Assembly: GCA_026874595.1 (NCBI GenBank)
Contig: CM049311.1
Span: 45,575,676-45,639,675 of the forward strand
DNA length: 64,000 bases
DNA from: Sipunculus nudus
Taxonomy: Eukaryota; Annelida; Sipuncula; Golfingiida; Sipunculidae
Direction of reading: 5' to 3'
Position numbers and translations under genes: made by a program
In this document: in pieces, positions 1 to 10,800 of the stretch
Layout: every line of letters begins with the position of its first letter
Position numbering within the stretch: the stretch's first letter is position 1
The notes under the pieces: model-generated
Database searches by the model: none
What the model was told of the DNA's origin: nothing
What the model saw: only the letters and a program-made list of their open reading frames with translations

Positions 1-1603
1 GTTACTGGTGCCAGTCAGCTGAGCTTACATTGCGTCCTAAGTGCCCACTGTCAGAGCATTTAATTGGTGGATCCCAGAGCCATGTGATATAGTAAGGCCA
101 TTTTATGTATGGAACATTTCCATTAAGCTGCTCCATATTACAGGCCGGGCACCCAGACATTGAGCTCATTGTAGTGATACCAATAAATTTGATTAGCTCT
201 GGGACCCCAGGTGCTATTATTTTGGATACTACAGGTCTCTGTCGATACTGCAGCGGTTGTTTTAGGCTTACACATGCTTTATACCCTAGAGTAAAAAAAT
301 AATATGTGTGATGATAGAGCAAGGATAAAATGGGTCACTTAACTTAAAGAAGTTAAGTTTTCCATGTTAGAAGCACTAAAATGTGAATAATTTAAATGTT
401 GAAGACAAATCTTGTAAATTGATGGCATACAATTTTATCAGGTATAATGAATAGTGCTTAATCAAAATCTTCTGTATGCCCACAGCTACTAAAATGAATT
501 TTGTACTGATGCTGATGTTTAAAGAAACAGCCATAATCTTGCTGATTTGGCTCATGAAATGTTAAAATAAACATGAAGTAGTCTGCCATTTATATATGAT
601 CTGAAATGACGTGATTAGAAGCAGTTTGATAAATCTTCAGCTTTCACTGGTGCATAATCTCTCTTATTTCAACTACTAGTGGATATCAAACAACTGTAAA
701 CTAACTGCCATGAAATTCTTATATATTTAGCTTAAAGCTGCAATAAATATCATGGACAGGTTCAAGAATGAATTTATTATTCTTCTGTGTTGTTTATTCC
801 CAGTTAAGATTGACCTGACAGAAATGTCCTCCAACCCAGCTGAAAGGCCTATCTTAAATGCACATGTCAAGATTGTCCTTATTTAATATGTCCTGGTCCA
901 AAAGTCAGTGTCTAAGATGTCTGTCCACTGTTGATCTGGCGGGAATGCTGTCCACACATATATTGGCATTTATTGATTGGCCAAATTATGGGTGGAAAAG
1001 GCTGAATGTACTATTCTGTTAGTTTCTGTGACTATATATCTTATCTTAGCTTATATAGAAAATATGACACCCATTTATAAGGCTGTTTTGATTCTCACAT
1101 TAGGAGAACATATACATGTAATCATTTATATAAGTATTGTTGGCTGTATCTCTGAATAACAATAGTACTTGCACTTTAATTTTAAAATGCTATTGTATGA
1201 TAAAATACTAAAACTTTTCCATATAGACCAAGAATTTATGATTACTTTTATAGACTATTTCATACCCTATGACTGGACAAAATCCTTATGAGAATATATC
1301 ATGGGTCATATTATATGTGTTTGTAGTTTCTTACATTTTCTAACAGTTTGTGAAGAAATGTCTATAATGTGCATGACATGCAGCCTGTAACTTGTAAGGC
1401 TGTTATTGATTAATCTGGGAGGTTGGATGGCTTCAAATGAGAGACAGTCAGGCAGGCCCTCCCCAGCTGTCAGTTTGTTTGCACCAATGCTGAGTGCTCT
1501 GGGAACCCATAGGAAATTGTATTGTCTTGTTGTATGCCCAAAGGGAATGCTAGAATATATAAATTCACAAGATTTACTGTTGTAATTTTATTTGTATTAT
1601 GTT
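1..1603. other. intergenic or distal-intron sequence, no gene recognised
   Basis: AT-rich single-copy-looking DNA. A 106-codon open stretch on the minus strand (2-322) overlaps a 65-codon one on the plus strand (105-302). This first 300 bp is richer in GC than its surroundings and might be the edge of an exon or repeat outside the window, but neither translation shows a family I recognise. Nothing else is supported. Confidence 0.4.
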
Positions 1604-1960
1604 TTAGCTCAGCTTCATGACTCAGAGTCAACTGAGCTATAGCAATCATTCTATCTGGTGTCCAGCTATATGACTGTCCATTAACAGGGTACAAATTGTG
1701 AACATAGGACCTAGAAATTTCTAACTTAAGATCCAGGGAGGTTCTTACAAATCTCCTTGGGCACCTGAAATTAGGTCACTGTGACCTGTATTCTTTGAGT
1801 TATGGGGAATGTTTGTGCACCCAAGAGTTATTAAAAATTTGGTACAAAAGCTTTAGTATCTGAAAAATTAAATCATGGAATCCAGGATTGCCATGATTCT
1901 TGCCTCACATGGTGATCTTGTGGTTTCATTGTTGTGATATTTGTTTAATCACAGAATTCT
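1604..1960 (+). repeat. family B element, 5' part, degenerate
   Basis: Begins TAGCTCAGCTTCATGACTC and reaches ..CTGAGCTATAGCAATC, the degraded head hairpin. It is followed by the family B core: a ttaacaggg-type anchor, a 'gacctagaaatttctaact' segment, and 'aaattaggtcactgtgacctgtattc'. The 3' end (CAGCTGAGC..CTTG) is missing and the sequence loses similarity after about 1960. Confidence 0.6.
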
Positions 1961-2775
1961 GCATTTGAAACCACTGTAAAATTTACATATTTTTTTGTAA
2001 CAGGAAAGTTTTCATTTGTTGGAGCCTCAAGGTTTGTTCTCTACATTATATGTTGTGTAGTACTGCTGTTTATACCACACCTCTGTCAACCACAGCACTG
2101 ATGAAGGCCGAAAAACATATCTTGTACAATGTATTATGATATGTCTGAAAATTTATCACAGACTCAAAGCCCCAAAAAGAATTATCTAGCATAGGTCCAA
2201 TGTATAAAAGGGCCAGTGAAAATATTTGTCATATATAATGCATGCCTGGAGGTCACTGTGTAACTTTAGTTATCAGCATGACCCATGTATCACTTGTTAC
2301 CAAGATGGATTTGAATCCACAGAGCCCACATAAGTAGTCTCCCCCTCCCCCCACCCCCCTCCTGTTGGTGGTCAGCTGAAGTTAATCATGCCACTCAGCT
2401 GGACTGGATGGACTACCAGACCTCCTGACTTGATCAGAATTCATATGGTCTAATTTAGTGTCAAATCAAAGAAACACAATTAAACACAGATTTAGTTAAG
2501 CCTAATTGTAGGGGAAGTCTGAAATATGAACAAATTTTCAGGATGGTCTGACTTCCAGTTTGGAAATCCCCTTTTGCAGTGCCATCTATCAGCAGTCAAT
2601 GACAGATGTTATAGCCTAAGAGGATTCACTTTTACCAGGTGATAATAATTGAAGACCATATTCACCCTATAGGACACTGTTTGGATAGTCCATTTTAGGA
2701 TGAAAAGATCAAAATTTATTAGAGTGGATTGATTTGCAATTACTCTGAACTTGGATATAAGGCAAAAAAAAAATT
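1961..2775. other. no gene; unique AT-rich sequence
   Basis: No open reading frame of note, no family signature. A C-rich tract lies at 2341-2362. Confidence 0.4.
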
Positions 2776-3084
2776 AAAGGTATGGTTCTCAGGCACCGCC
2801 CGCATCAATTTTAAACCCCCGCATCAATAATTTTTATTTTGATTTTGAATAAAAACTTTCCAATTTTGAGCTGCTGTCGCTCCGACATTTCTTTCTAGAA
2901 GATAAAACCATACAATTTCCTTTGTTTTGTAGTGCTTTTACTTATTTAGCAAAATAAAACTGTTATTTTCATGCTTTTCCCATATTATTTGACATTTTTA
3001 TCGAAACATACCTAAAAATTCAAAATAAAAAAAGCGCCCGCCCGCATTGATTTCTGAAAAAAAGTGCCTGAGAACCATACCTTT
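2776..3084. mobile_element. MITE with 20-21 bp terminal inverted repeats
   Basis: The left end AAAGGTATGGTTCTCAGGCA (2776-2795) is the reverse complement of the right end at 3065-3084, with AAAGTGCCTGAGAACC just inside. The inner ends also share GCCCGC-rich repeats in inverse orientation (cgcccgcatcaattt and attgatttctg). The interior is AT-rich and noncoding, and total length is 309 bp. Flanking poly-A and poly-T tracts blur the target duplication, so the superfamily is not assigned. Confidence 0.8.
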
Positions 3085-3638
3085 TTTTTTCATTTTGGGC
3101 TAACTTGTATATTTAGTTTTACTGTCAATAAAAGTGTCATCTGGTTTGCGTGAACAAAACTCTGTTCACGCCAATTTCATTTTTGCATAACCAAAATGAT
3201 GGTTCGCCCAATTTGTCCAGTCCTGGTTAAGTTTGCATTTAGCAGCTAGAACCTGTGTGTACACACATTTTAACATTATAGAGAGCCATACGGCTGTAAT
3301 TGTTAATCCTTGCTTGTGTGCCTTTGCATGCTGGGGCGAACATTCTGCAGGCCTGTCCGGCCTGTGTGTACAAGAAATGTTGGGCCTGAGCATGAAAATA
3401 TGGGCATCGGGCCTGCCGGCCCCTTATAATTTCAACCCCTGACGTGGTGTTAACATGATTTGGGTAACACCGGGGAGACATAGGTGAAGATCACAGCGAC
3501 ACAGGGGAGACAGTGTGGAAACATCAGGACAACATCTGGTGATAAGATCAGGACACATCTGTTTAACACCGGCAGTGTGTGAACAAGCCTGTAGACAATG
3601 TATACCCCTGGCATTTTTTATCATTAAATTGTCCCTTG
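3085..3638. other. no gene; mixed sequence leading to a family B head
   Basis: Short overlapping open stretches on both strands (3166-3481) share no recognisable motif and look like chance. The last bases read gtcccttgttt, a match to the family A/B 3' terminus, immediately before a family B head at 3639. This suggests an older tail that received a new element. Confidence 0.4.
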
Positions 3639-4680
3639 TTTAGCTTAGCTGACTGAAGGTCATCTGAGCTATAGCGATCACTCTTTGTCCGTTGTCCGTC
3701 TGTCTGTCTGTCTGTCTGTCTGTCCATTAACAGGGCACAAATCATAACTGCTGGACCTAGAAGCTTCTAACTGAAAATCCATAGAGGTCCATAAAAAATC
3801 TCCTTGGAAACCAGAAATTAGGTCTGTGACTTATATCTTCTGAACAATGACCTCAAAAGTACCCCCCAGAATCATTAAAAATTTGATACAAAAGCTCCAG
3901 TATATGAATAACTAATGCATGGATCGCCATGATTCTCTCCATGCATATTGATCATGGAGTGTTTATTATTTCCTGAATACTGGTGGTGCCACCTGTATTT
4001 TTCCTAATTTTTACGCATTTTTTTCTCTAGTTTTGAGACCTACAGATGAAGCCGTCTGTCTGTTAACAGGGCAAAAATTCTGACCATTAGACCTAGAAAC
4101 TTCTAACTGTACATCCAGGGAGGGCCTAGGCCAATCTCCTTGTTTTCCTAAAATAAGGTCATGGTGACCTATATGTTGTAAACTACTCCCTGAAAACATG
4201 GTTTTGAGCACCCAGTTAATCAGACAGAGCACAAATTGTATCTGCCAGGCCTAGAATCTACTAACATGATATTTAAGCAGGTCCTGGGTAAATCTGCATG
4301 GAAACCTGAAATCAGATCATGATGACTTATATTCTGTCAACTATGGGCCAAGAGCATGACTGTTAGCACCCTTAAAATCAGATGGGCACAGATTGTATCT
4401 GCTTGCCCTAGAATGTTCTGACGTAATGTACAGGGAAGTCTTGGGCAGGCTCCATGGAAACCTGAAATATGGTCATGTTGACTATTTTGCATGCTACCGA
4501 CCAAAACGTCTTGGGCAATCTCCATGGAAACCTGAAATTAGGTCATGGTGTCCTATATTACTGGCCAAAAACATTTAAGCACCCAGAAACCTTCAGACAT
4601 TATCTCCATTTGTTATTATTTTAGATTTTTACCATCAAGGTCAAATTCAGCTGAGCACCGTGACCCATGGGTCCCTTGTT
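3639..4680 (+). mobile_element. family B Helentron-like non-autonomous element (HINE)
   Basis: The head TTAGCTTAGCTGACTGAAGG with its partner catctgagctatag forms the 5' hairpin. A GTCTGTCTGTCTG microsatellite follows at about 3697-3724. The core of roughly 340 bp units starts at the 'ttaacagggcacaaatc' anchor (about 3727, 4058 and later decayed copies). The 3' part has 'tttttaccatcaaggtcaaattCAGCTGAGC', then the hairpin GACCCATGGGTC and terminal CCTTGTT at 4680. Noncoding. Confidence 0.75.
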
Positions 4681-5496
4681 TGTGTAGTGTGCATCCATGC
4701 AAGTATCTGAGGAGTGATGTTTACTAGTGACCAGTTACTTGTACTCCTGTTCAAAATATTTAGTACAGTGGAACCTATCCTTATGGGCACCTCTGTACTT
4801 GAAGGGTACCTCCCATTTATATATGGCCTCTTATGGGCAGCCCCATGAAAATTTAATCTTTATTATCATATACTTATTTTCTTAATTGTGGGCACCTCTC
4901 TACTCTAAATTATGGGGAGTTATCTAGGAACAGAGCTGTCAAATCACCTTTGTATTACAGGCAGAGCAACAGGCAAGCCCAGGGCAAATGCGAAAACCCC
5001 ATGGTTTCATTGTATGAAATTTGTGTGGGGGGCCAAGCCATCCAATATGTATTGGCTTCCCTGGTATACCATGAGGGGTGCAGGTTGAGCCGTAGGTGTA
5101 CTAGGTGTGAAAATTACAGGTGTATTGGCCCTCTCTGTGGCTAGGTTTGTTTTCTTAGATCTTATTTTGCCAAGGCCAAATAAGATCTTGTGGCTGCAAA
5201 ATGTTTGTAGATATTTAAAAGTAAAACACATTAAAGATTAAAACCGGGAGATAAAAATGTATTTATCTACAATACTTGTATAAATAAACATTTAACAGCA
5301 GATAATACAGATAGCCAGATAAAGCACACTTAATGAACCTGTGTGTTTATATTGTAATCTCCTATATGAATAGGAAATGTTTTACTTACATACTTTACAG
5401 AAACTATTTGATGAGATTTTAACAGTCAATCCCATTATCAAACAAGCAGTTGTTTGGAATTGGGAAGGAATATTGTATTGTCACGATATTCATCCA
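4681..5496. other. no gene; fragment starting acagtggaacct
   Basis: A segment at about 4764-4930 starts acagtggaacctatcc and repeats 'gggcacctct' twice. It resembles the end of a cut-and-paste DNA transposon, but no second inverted repeat is seen. The rest is unremarkable. Confidence 0.3.
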
Positions 5497-5821
5497 GATC
5501 AAAGAGCACCACTTAGGCCTGGTCACCCATGTTCACTGAATGCTATCTAACAAAAACCACTGATCAAAGGGCACTACTTAGGCCTGGTCACCCATGTTCA
5601 CTGAATGCTATCCAACCAAAACCACTGATCAAAGGGCACTACTTAGGCCTGGTCACCCATGTTCACTGAATGCTATCTAACAAAAACCACTGACCAAAGG
5701 GCACTACTTAGGCCTGGTCACCCATGTTCACTGAATGCTATCCAAACAAAACCACTGATCAAAGGGCACTACCTAGGCCTGGTCACCCATGTTCACCGAA
5801 TGCAATCCAACCAAAACCACT
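5497..5821. repeat. 65-bp minisatellite, five units
   Basis: Units begin GATCAAAGGGCACTACTTAG at 5497, 5562, 5627, 5692 and 5757. Each is exactly 65 bp with a few substitutions (e.g. cta/ccta, caaaaa/ccaaaa). There are no indels between units and the array ends abruptly at CCACTGAATAT. The perfect period and low divergence indicate recent expansion. Confidence 0.95.
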
Positions 5822-7741
5822 GAATATTTCAATTAGCATTAATGTAATCATTTTACATACTAGTACAGAAATCAGTCATTACCATCATAGACAAGACTGA
5901 CACAATAAATCTGGATTTTATACCTCTGTCATTTTTAACCTCTGTCATTTTTACACCCCATCCATGACTCCTGGCTCCCAGTCACATGAGTAATTCCCAT
6001 AATATTAGTATATTTGTGTAAATTTAGAAAAACATTAAGTGGTGTAAGCTGATCAACCATTTGTAGACAACTCTTCGTTAAATAGTGCCACTCTCACTCA
6101 TCACTAAATCAGTATATTAAATGCTGTTGATCTATAGCTATATGGACCAGTGTTTCCTTGTCCAGAGCTCTTAAACACTAGTTTATATTCTTTCAGTTTC
6201 CAATGTCATGAAGATGACTTAAACCAAAGTGAATCTAAGGATGTTTTGAGTTCATTTAAGATGAAAAAACACTCACTGATCTTCTCACAAATATACTCAA
6301 AAGATGATATTTGATATTTGCAAAGAACTGACAGCAGTTGTAAAAGAAAAAAAGTCACAGTTATTGAATCGAAACACTCAGCTGTAAGCCATTCAGAATA
6401 GGAAATACAGAAGAGAAATGATAAATTATGGTGACTGCTTTGGCATGCAACCCCATGTTTTTACTTAAAAAAACCATTGAGTTGATATCTGGTTGTCAGA
6501 TATTAGAGCCATAGATAAGGTCTTACCACAACAATGATATTAGTGGTAGTGAAGATGGCATACTAATTACTAAGTCCTCAGACTGTATAATAGGGATAAA
6601 ATGAAATATAAGGAATAAGTCAAGCAAAATATTGACCAAATAATTCAGACATGACCACATCCTTAATGCTGCATTGGAAATGTAATTTGGCAAGATCTAG
6701 CTTCTGATGAGTGTGCTACCACGTACACAGTTATACCTGCTTCTGGCTGGCCAGTTCTGGCAACAACAATGGCTGCTGTGCTGTTGTTAGTGGCACAAGT
6801 ATGTTTAAGTGAGAAAATTTTGATTGTTTATAAGGTGACATAAGATGAAGAGCCGCACACCTCATAGTGTGATGAACCAACAGACAACAGACAGTCTGTA
6901 TATAATGCTGTATGCTTACCATAAGGATCAACAAGGTCTCACAGCCCACTCTAATCCAGGGATAGCTGGTCTTTTAAGGGGCATCTTCATACTCTGCTCT
7001 CACCATCCTTAGGTTACCATGGCAACCATCCTGTTTTAATGGTACCTCAGCAGGCTGGCCTCTGCAGGTTCCAGGTACTTCATCAATGCAGTTTGTAGAG
7101 CCTTTGAAAAACTACCTGCTCGCCATGGCAACTAGGCACATGTGTCCGCCATGTTGCAGTGGATAAATTCCAGTTTGATTACAAAGTGAATTGCATCTCT
7201 TGGTTATGGAGACACTGCACCAGTCATTAACAGCACATCCATAATTACCCAGCTCTCCACTACTGGAGCACAAGAGCTGTCTGGCTGTGTGTTTAGCAGA
7301 TGATGAATGGCCAGTGTCCCTTTTCACAATTTAATGAGTTCCAAGCCTCACACATTGAGCTGTCAGGTAGCATAGCATCACATAATCAAGTTCTTGCAGC
7401 AGCATAATGGGCTCTCCAGCCACAGGCATAATTTTGTTTCTTCATTGAACAGTGGCAGTTCATTTTGTTTTCAGTAAACCTTTTTCTGCCTTAAATTCTA
7501 CATTCTCTTCATACATTGCTCACTGCTGTTTTTGTCAGGAGGAGCCAAGTAGCCAGCACTTTTCAGCTCAGATGACTGTGAGACATCACCCTCTGTCCAT
7601 CAGGCAGACTTCGAGCTGGACATCGGTTACCAGGGCGCAAATAAAAAACAGTTAAAAGTTTCATGGATGTTGGACAAAAACCCATCCTTATAAGTGCAGA
7701 CTAGGACAAAATTGTCCCTTTGCTAAAATATAAAATTAAAG
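5822..7741. other. no gene; largely unique sequence
   Basis: No repeat head or tail and no exon-like block with family similarity. Open stretches at 6731-6949(-), 7112-7327(-) and 7452-7655(+) are short and unrecognised. Confidence 0.4.
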
Positions 7742-8756
7742 ATTTTTAACTAAGCTGATAATGAGTCTGTCTGTCCGTTAGACTGGCATGTTTTGAAACT
7801 CTAAGGCCTACAAATCCTAAATTTGACATACAGTTAGATGTCCCTAAGATCTCCTACCAGACCCAAAACTGGGTCACTGCCACTTTGTTCATTTTAGAAA
7901 TTAAGGAAAAACCTCAGTTTTCCATTGAAGACCCATTTTTAGAAATTTTACACTGCAGGACTGCCTTGTATCAAAACCACTTTTTTGTTTTTGTTTATAT
8001 TTAGAAAAAAATATTCCTCTTATTATTGCCTATGGGCTTGCTAGAAATTAGATAAGTATTACTGAATATCTTAAAATTATGGACTGGAACACTAGGTACC
8101 CAATAACAAGAAATATATTTTGACACTTAACATGGTAATTGTTGAAGCTGGAGACTTTTAAGGATATAACTACTCATAATCAAGATTTTTTAGTTTACCA
8201 GAAATAAGATCAGAATTTTGTAAATTTTTTGTTATTAGCATAAATGTAATATCAGTACCTCAAATTTTGTCCAACTTAGACCATGGCACATTTTGTCCTG
8301 TTTGCATTGTTGATTTAATTTTCACAGTATGCACACTTAAGAATGTAAGCTTTAAAATTCTGAAATTTTATATTGCACTTGTATAAAATTCATTAAATTG
8401 GCAAAAAAAATTAGTACATGTATAGCAAAAAATTCAGCTCTTATTGAACAAATATGTCAACTGCTGAACTATCAACAACTTATAAAAGAGCCAGACAATG
8501 ATTATACTAATAGTATAGATCTTATGTTTACAAACTGCTCACATGCTTCACTTTGAACATTAGAAAACACATGGTCAGATCACAAAATATTATTTGCAAC
8601 AATTCCATACTCGTCAATTCAAACCAGTCTTAATTATCAACCATCCATGGCCTGAATTACCTGTTCCTCTCAGACTTAATCTCTATTTGTTATTATATTA
8701 ATTTTTATCTTCAAGGTCAACTTAAGTTAAACACTGTGATCCATGGATCCCTTGTT
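7742..8756 (+). mobile_element. family A HINE, old diverged copy
   Basis: The degraded head 'tttttaactaagctgataatgag' with a short GTCTGTCC tract leads into the family A core ('acatacagttagatgtccc', 'aaattttgtccaacttagac', 'gtttgcattgttgatttaa'). The 3' module (8440-8700) and the tail 'actgtgatccatggatcccttgtt' end at 8756. This copy keeps the best version of the endonuclease-like remnant, listed separately. Its divergence shows it is older than the copies at 37 and 54 kb. Confidence 0.7.
8446..8610 (+). pseudogene. endonuclease-like C-terminal remnant inside family A element
   Basis: In one frame this reads EQICQLLNYQQL.. and NSIDLMFTN, then WSDHKILFATI, with a single in-frame TGA between. 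The (L/I)D(L/H)(I/M/L)FTN...SDH pattern is the C-terminal motif pair of exonuclease-endonuclease-phosphatase type endonucleases, as in CR1-like retrotransposons and as captured by Helentrons. Two other family A copies hold the same block in the same position, just upstream of the 3' end. It is a remnant, not a working gene. Confidence 0.55.
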
Positions 8757-9314
8757 AGTCCTAAACTGTCAGGGATGATGCCAAGCATGTCCTTAAGGGG
8801 TCATTTCCTTTATTTTCCCCATACATCCTGAGGAATCTGACATTATTTTGCAAGCCTCTATCATAGGGCCATCTGTCAAAAATTAGGTATGTCTGCAGTT
8901 GGCATGCATGGCCAGAAAATGTTGTTCTTTCCTGTGTTATCAGATCATGATATAGGATATCCTTTACAAATAGCAGAAAGACTGTTGTTCCATAAACACA
9001 GACACAGCATATAAATATGGTATAATGAAGCTAACTAAGAGCTATATGTATATATTGACATATGTTTCCAGACGGGACAGACAGTTTAATATTTGAGCTA
9101 GCCATTTCTATGTTCTGTGGATAGGGTCAGGTGTCTGCATGCACATTGTTATTGAGACAGACAGGTGCTCTGGAGCTCTGTCACTGCAGTGACATGAATT
9201 TTTCATGATTATCTTTGCATTTCTGAGAGAGCTTTGTTGAAACATGTTGCTCGATACAAAACATAAGTGGATTCTCTTGAATTAGTACAGTAACACTGTT
9301 CTGAAAAATAAATT
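8757..9314. other. no gene recognised
   Basis: Unique AT-rich sequence with no family signature and no long open frame. Confidence 0.4.
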
Positions 9315-9395
9315 ACTTCTGTGGCTCAGGGGTAGAGCACAGGACTCAAAGCCAGGAGGCTGTGAGTTCAAATCTCAGCCAAAGAGGTGAGAGTG
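9315..9395 (+). repeat. tRNA-like sequence, probable SINE head or tRNA pseudogene
   Basis: An A-box-like TGGCTCAGGGGTAGAGCAC (about 9319-9337) contains a good D-arm (GCTC/GAGC). A B-box-like GAGTTCAAATCTC (about 9365-9377) forms a T-arm (TGAG/CTCA). The spacing suits an internal Pol III promoter. The acceptor and anticodon stems do not pair well, so a working tRNA is unlikely. A tRNA-derived SINE 5' end is the best guess; no 3' tail repeat was found to define its end. Confidence 0.45.
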
Positions 9396-10008
9396 TCACT
9401 GTCAGCCCCACCCAGGATGAGCACTCTGCAGGCTTAAATGTGATTACAATTACCAAAATTTGTTTTGGTTGAGGACAGACTTGTTTTAATGGTTTTATTG
9501 TGGGGATCAGAAAGAGTGCAGGAGGGTTATGGTGCAGGCAGTTGAAGGTTGGGGGTTTAAATATGTTTACAAGATGTTATGAATCTTCAAAAGCCCTATA
9601 TCAATAATGGAATGTCCTAACATCAGCTTAAAGAGGCAAGTCTTTGACATGAAATGTTACAGCAAGTTGTTTCACTATGAATAGTTCATTATTTAAATCT
9701 TATCCCTTTTAGGCCATGAACTTAATCTTTAAATATTAAGTGAAATTTGATTGTTTGTAATATAACCAGCCCAGCAGTAGCATAAATTTATCTTCAAGGG
9801 TGGGGGGGGGATGATCCTAAGTTGGAACAACATTTTTTACACACACATACACAATATACATACACATATATATATATTTTATTTTCTGTGTGAGGTTTAA
9901 GGTATAAGGTTTTAAACAAATAAGGTATAGGTTAATTCTAATCTAAATTTAAATATATAATATTTCATAGTAAACTCAGAATTGGAAACAAAGCCTGTAA
10001 TTCTAATT
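9396..10008. other. no gene; AT-rich with CA/TA microsatellite
   Basis: Contains a short (AC)n(AT)n tract at about 9839-9879 and a G run at 9801-9809. No gene or repeat family end seen. Confidence 0.4.
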
Positions 10009-10288
10009 ATTACCTCTGCCAAGCAGTGGGGGTTATGTTTTCAGCAGCATTGGTTTGTCTGTGTGTCTGTTTGTTTGCCTGTTCCCAACATTACCCAAAT
10101 TTTTTTTTACCGACTTCGATGCAGTTTTCAGGATAGTGGGCATTGATCCAAGGAACAATTGATTAAATTTTCGGGGTGATCCAGATCACCATCTTAGTCC
10201 AGGGAATTTTTAAAGAAAAATGCTGCATTTCTGACAATGCCATATGGAGGTAATGAGATGCCTTGGTGGAGGACTAAACTCTCTAGTT
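10009..10288 (+). mobile_element. family E short element ending CTAGTT
   Basis: Begins TTACCTCTGCCAAGCAG and continues ggggGTTATGTTTTC.., then a T-rich GTCTGTTTG tract. It ends with CCTTGGTGGAGGACTAAAC and CTCTCTAGTT. CCTCTGCCAAG at the 5' end and CTTGGTGGAGG near the 3' end are near-perfect reverse complements (9 of 11). This short repeat is widespread in animal genomes as I recall it. Terminal CTAG followed by TT matches families C, D, F and G in this window. Confidence 0.7.
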
Positions 10289-10796
10289 TATTTATTAAAT
10301 TTTCAATATATAAATATTATTCTCTGAATAACAAGGGGAGATGATTACATGGACTGTCCCCCCCCCCCTTCTATAGAGATAGGGGATATACCCTCCCCCT
10401 GCTGTATTGACGTGCCTGCTGCCCAGTCATTAAGAGTAATAAAATAAACATAAAAATAATGTTGACCTGCTTCCAGAGATGAGCAGAACTGATCTCCTTC
10501 CTCTTTCTCTGTTACATGACTTAGTGGATGCACCAGCTATGATTGCTAGGTTACCCCTGTGTTGTTGTCTGGTTTTATGCATAAAAATAATTTACATTTT
10601 TATTTTGAGTTAATCATTTGTTGTTGTTTGTTATTACTTTCTTGGACTGAACTGTGTATTCCAAAATGTGTTATGTTGCCTCCTTGCTTGATATGTCAAG
10701 CCTTTCTGAATGTTTTGTTTACTTCAGCCCATGTTTCCATGGTAGCTTATATTGTATGAGGACACCTTAATTACACAGATTCCATGATCTGGATTC
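10289..10796. other. no gene recognised
   Basis: Contains a C run at 10359-10368. Open stretches at 10345-10533(-) and 10559-10759(+) are short and show no motif. Confidence 0.35.
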
Positions 10797-10800
10797 CATG

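Noticed and set aside
2-322. 106-codon minus-strand open frame at the window edge
   Set aside because: No recognisable motif and an equally open plus strand; may be chance or a piece of something outside the window.
4764-4930. cagtggaacct-type start suggesting a complete DNA transposon
   Set aside because: No matching inverted end or target duplication was found, so only a fragment is possible.
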